A DNA stretch of 64,000 bases. Origin: Hydractinia symbiolongicarpus. Taxonomy: Eukaryota; Cnidaria; Hydrozoa; Anthoathecata; Hydractiniidae. Every line of letters begins with the position of its first letter. Position 1 is the stretch's first letter. The stretch lies in the NCBI RefSeq assembly GCF_029227915.1, contig NC_079877.1, positions 36,235,851 through 36,299,850 of the forward strand, given 5' to 3'. Positions 61,621-64,000 of this stretch are shown here, in pieces. The notes beneath the pieces are model-generated. The model ran no database searches. It was not told the DNA's origin and saw only the letters and a list, made by a program, of their open reading frames with translations. The position numbers and the translations under genes were made by a program.

Positions 61621-64000
61621 TTTACGGAAAATCGCTGGTTTTCGTTTGCCGGCGATTAAACTTCTTTTATTCAGCGTCTCATCAAAAATGAAAACATTCC
61701 TGAAAACTACAAGTCTAATGCGTTTTAGTGGTGAAAAAATAATTTAAAAAATCGTTCAGGAAATAAGTTTACTCCCTGGGTACTTTCTTTGTATACTTTT
61801 GACTATACGGCCGAGTCCGGGATTTACGGGAAATCGCGGGTTTTCGTTTGCCGGCGATTAAACTTCTTTTATTCAGCCTCTCATCAAAAATGAAAACATT
61901 TTTGAAAACTACAAGTCTCATGCGTTTTAGTGGTAAAAAGATGATTTAAAAAATCGTTCTGGAAATGAGTTTACTCACAGGGTACTTTCTTTCTATACAT
62001 TCCACTATACGGGCCTAGCCCGGGATTTACGGCAAATCGCGGGTTTTTGTTTGCTGGCGATTAAACCTCTTTCATTTAGCGTCTCATCAAAAATGAAAAT
62101 ATTTTTGAAAACTACAAGTCTCATGCCTTTTAGTGGTGAAAAAATAATTCAAAAAATCGTTCGGGAAATTAGTTTATTTCCTGGGTACTTTCTTTGTATA
62201 CATTCAACTATACGGACCAAGCCTGGGATTTACGGGAAATCGCGGGTTTTAGTTTGCCGGCGATTAAACCTCTTTCATTAAGCGTCTCATCAAAAATGAA
62301 AACATTTTTGAAAACTACAAGTCTCATGCGTTTTAGTGGTGAAAAAATAATTTAAAAACTCGTTCGGGAAATGAATTTACTTCCTGGGTACTTTCTCTGT
62401 ATGCTTTTGACTACACGGGCCGAGTCCGGGATTTACGGTAAATCGCGGGTTTTCGTTTGCCGGCGATTAAACTTCTTTTATTCAGCGTCTCATCAAAAAT
62501 AAAAACATTTTTGAAAACTACAAGTCTCATGCGTTTTAGTGTTGAAAAAATAATTTAAAAAATCGTTCGGGAAATGCGTTTACTCCCTGGGTACTTTCTT
62601 TGTATACCTTTGGCTATACGGCCGAGTCCGGGATTAACGGGAATTCGCGGGTTTTCGTTTGCCGGCGATTAAACTTCTTTTATTCAGCGTCTCATCAAAA
62701 ATGAAAACATTTTTGGAAACTGCAAGTCTCATGCGTTCTAGTGGTGAAAAAATAATTTAAAAAAACGTTCAGGAAATGAGTTTACTCCCTGGGTACTTTC
62801 TTTTTATACCTTTGGCTATACGGGCCGAGTCCAGGATTTACGGGAATTCGCGTGTTTTCGTTTGCCGGCGATTAAACTTCTTTTATTCAGCGTCTCATCA
62901 AAAATGAAAACATTTTTGAAAACTACAAGTCTCATGCGTTTTAGTGGTGAAAAGATAATTTAAAAAATCGTTCTGGAAATGAGCTTACTCACAGGGTACT
63001 TTCTTTGTATATATTCGAATATACGGGCCAAGCCCGGGATTTACGAAAAATCGCGGGTTTTCGTTTGCCAGCGATTAAACATCTTTGATTAAGCGTCTCA
63101 TCAAAAAAAAAAACATTTTTGAAAACTACAAGTCTCATGCCTTCTAGTGGTGAAAAAATAATTTAAAAAAACGTTTGGAAAATGAGTTTACTCCCTGGGT
63201 ACTTTCTTTGTATATATTCGACTATACGGGCCTAGCTCGGGATTTACAGGAAATCGCTAGTTTTCGTTTGCCGGCGATTAAACCTCTTTCATTAAGCGTC
63301 CCATCAAAAATGAAAACATTTTTGAAAACTACAAGTCTCATGCGTTTTAGTGGCGAAAAAATAATTTAAAAAATCGTTCTGGAAATGAGTTTACTCCCTG
63401 AGTACTTTCTTTGTAAAGTTTTGACTATACGTGCCGAGTCCGGGATTTACGGGAAATTGCTGGCTTTCGTTTGCCGGCGATTAAACTTCTTTTATTCAGC
63501 GTCTCATCAAAAATGAAAACATTCCTGAAAACTACAAGTCTAATGCGTTTTAGTGGTGAAAAAATAATTTAAAAAATCGTTCGGGAAATAAGTTTACTCC
63601 CTGGGTACTTTCTTTGTATACTTTTGACTATACGGGCCGAGTCCAGGATTTACGGGAAATCGCGGGTTTTCGTTTGCCGGCGATTAAATTTCTTTTATTC
63701 AGCGTCTCATCAAAAATGAAAACATTTTTGAAAACTACAAGTCTCATGCGTTTTAGTGGTAAAAAGATGATTTAAAAAATCGTTCTGAAAATGAGTTTAC
63801 TCACAGGGTACTTTCTTTGTATATATTCCACTATACGGGCCAAGCCCGGGATTTACGGCAAATCGCGGGTTTTCGTTTGCTGGCGATTAAACCTCTTTCA
63901 TTTAGCGTCTCATCAAAAATAAAAACATTTTTGAAAACTACAAGTCTCATGCCTTTTAGTGGTGAAAAAATAATTCAAAAAATTGTTCGGGAAATGAGTT

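Larger units (their letters stand above)
41380..64000 (+). repeat. 203-bp satellite array, right segment
   Basis: About 111 monomers running off the right edge. Common variants are 'ccttctagtggtg' with 'gtatatattcgactatac', 'gtatagttttgactatac', 'acattcgaatatacggg', and 'gagcttactcacaggg'. The segment is built from 2-, 3-, 7-, 10- and 20-monomer copies. There is no mobile element or gene-like sequence. Confidence 0.96.

Noticed and set aside
1-64000. CRISPR array
   Set aside because: The repeated unit is a full 203 bp with no unique spacers, and the window has no cas-like genes; the LINE shows the DNA is eukaryotic.
1-64000. Tandem 5S rRNA, tRNA or snRNA gene cluster
   Set aside because: No A/B box pair, no 5S-like internal control region and no T-run terminator in a consistent place; the longest T runs are in the dyad arm and joint and vary.
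1-64000. Inverted segments within the array
   Set aside because: I looked for the reverse complement of the monomer joint and CGGG cluster as array units and saw none; all monomers read in the plus direction.

Overview
This window is a eukaryotic, almost certainly animal, satellite-DNA array. From base 1 to base 64000 it is head-to-tail copies of one monomer of 203 bp, all in the same orientation. Phase arithmetic gives about 314 monomers: the first and last repeat starts are at 3 and 63905, and the count allows for one 630-bp insertion, three 84-bp deletions and small indels. The array runs off both ends, so its true length is unknown. The hand-built consensus is about 38% GC and bipartite: monomer positions 1-80 are A/T-rich with a short dyad, and 81-190 are richer in G/C with regularly spaced CGGG motifs. 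203 is not a multiple of 3, monomers carry stops, and the ORFs (62-119 codons, many opening on TTG or GTG) repeat in step with the monomer. I call no satellite-encoded gene.

The only non-satellite DNA is 2632-3259, a 5'-truncated non-LTR retrotransposon (LINE) on the minus strand. It keeps about 160 intact C-terminal codons of the reverse-transcriptase ORF, a short 3' UTR and an ATCAAAAA-type tail. Its protein resembles LINEs common in cnidarians and other aquatic animals, which is the only taxonomic hint here and is weak.

Layout. 1-2631 and 3260-14842 hold monomers organised by a 17-monomer higher-order repeat (3451 bp) and nested 7-monomer (1421 bp) and 2-monomer (406 bp) steps. 14843-17888 is more irregular. 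17889-41379 is marked by a 'gtgcagaaataatttg' subfamily and is full of recent 4-, 5-, 6- and 7-monomer duplications, with three monomers shortened to 119 bp. 41380-64000 has another mix, with 10-, 7-, 3- and 1-monomer duplications.

The most informative points are these. (1) The LINE sits in one copy of the 17-monomer repeat and the other copy carries the empty site, which dates the insertion relative to the duplication and shows a 2-bp duplication. (2) The LINE interior shares a 17-bp string with the satellite that spans the insertion point. (3) The 7-monomer step recurs in unrelated parts of the array. (4) Two different monomer deletions both remove exactly 84 bp. The picture fits a centromeric or heterochromatic satellite evolving by unequal exchange or conversion, but the sequence alone does not prove centromere function.
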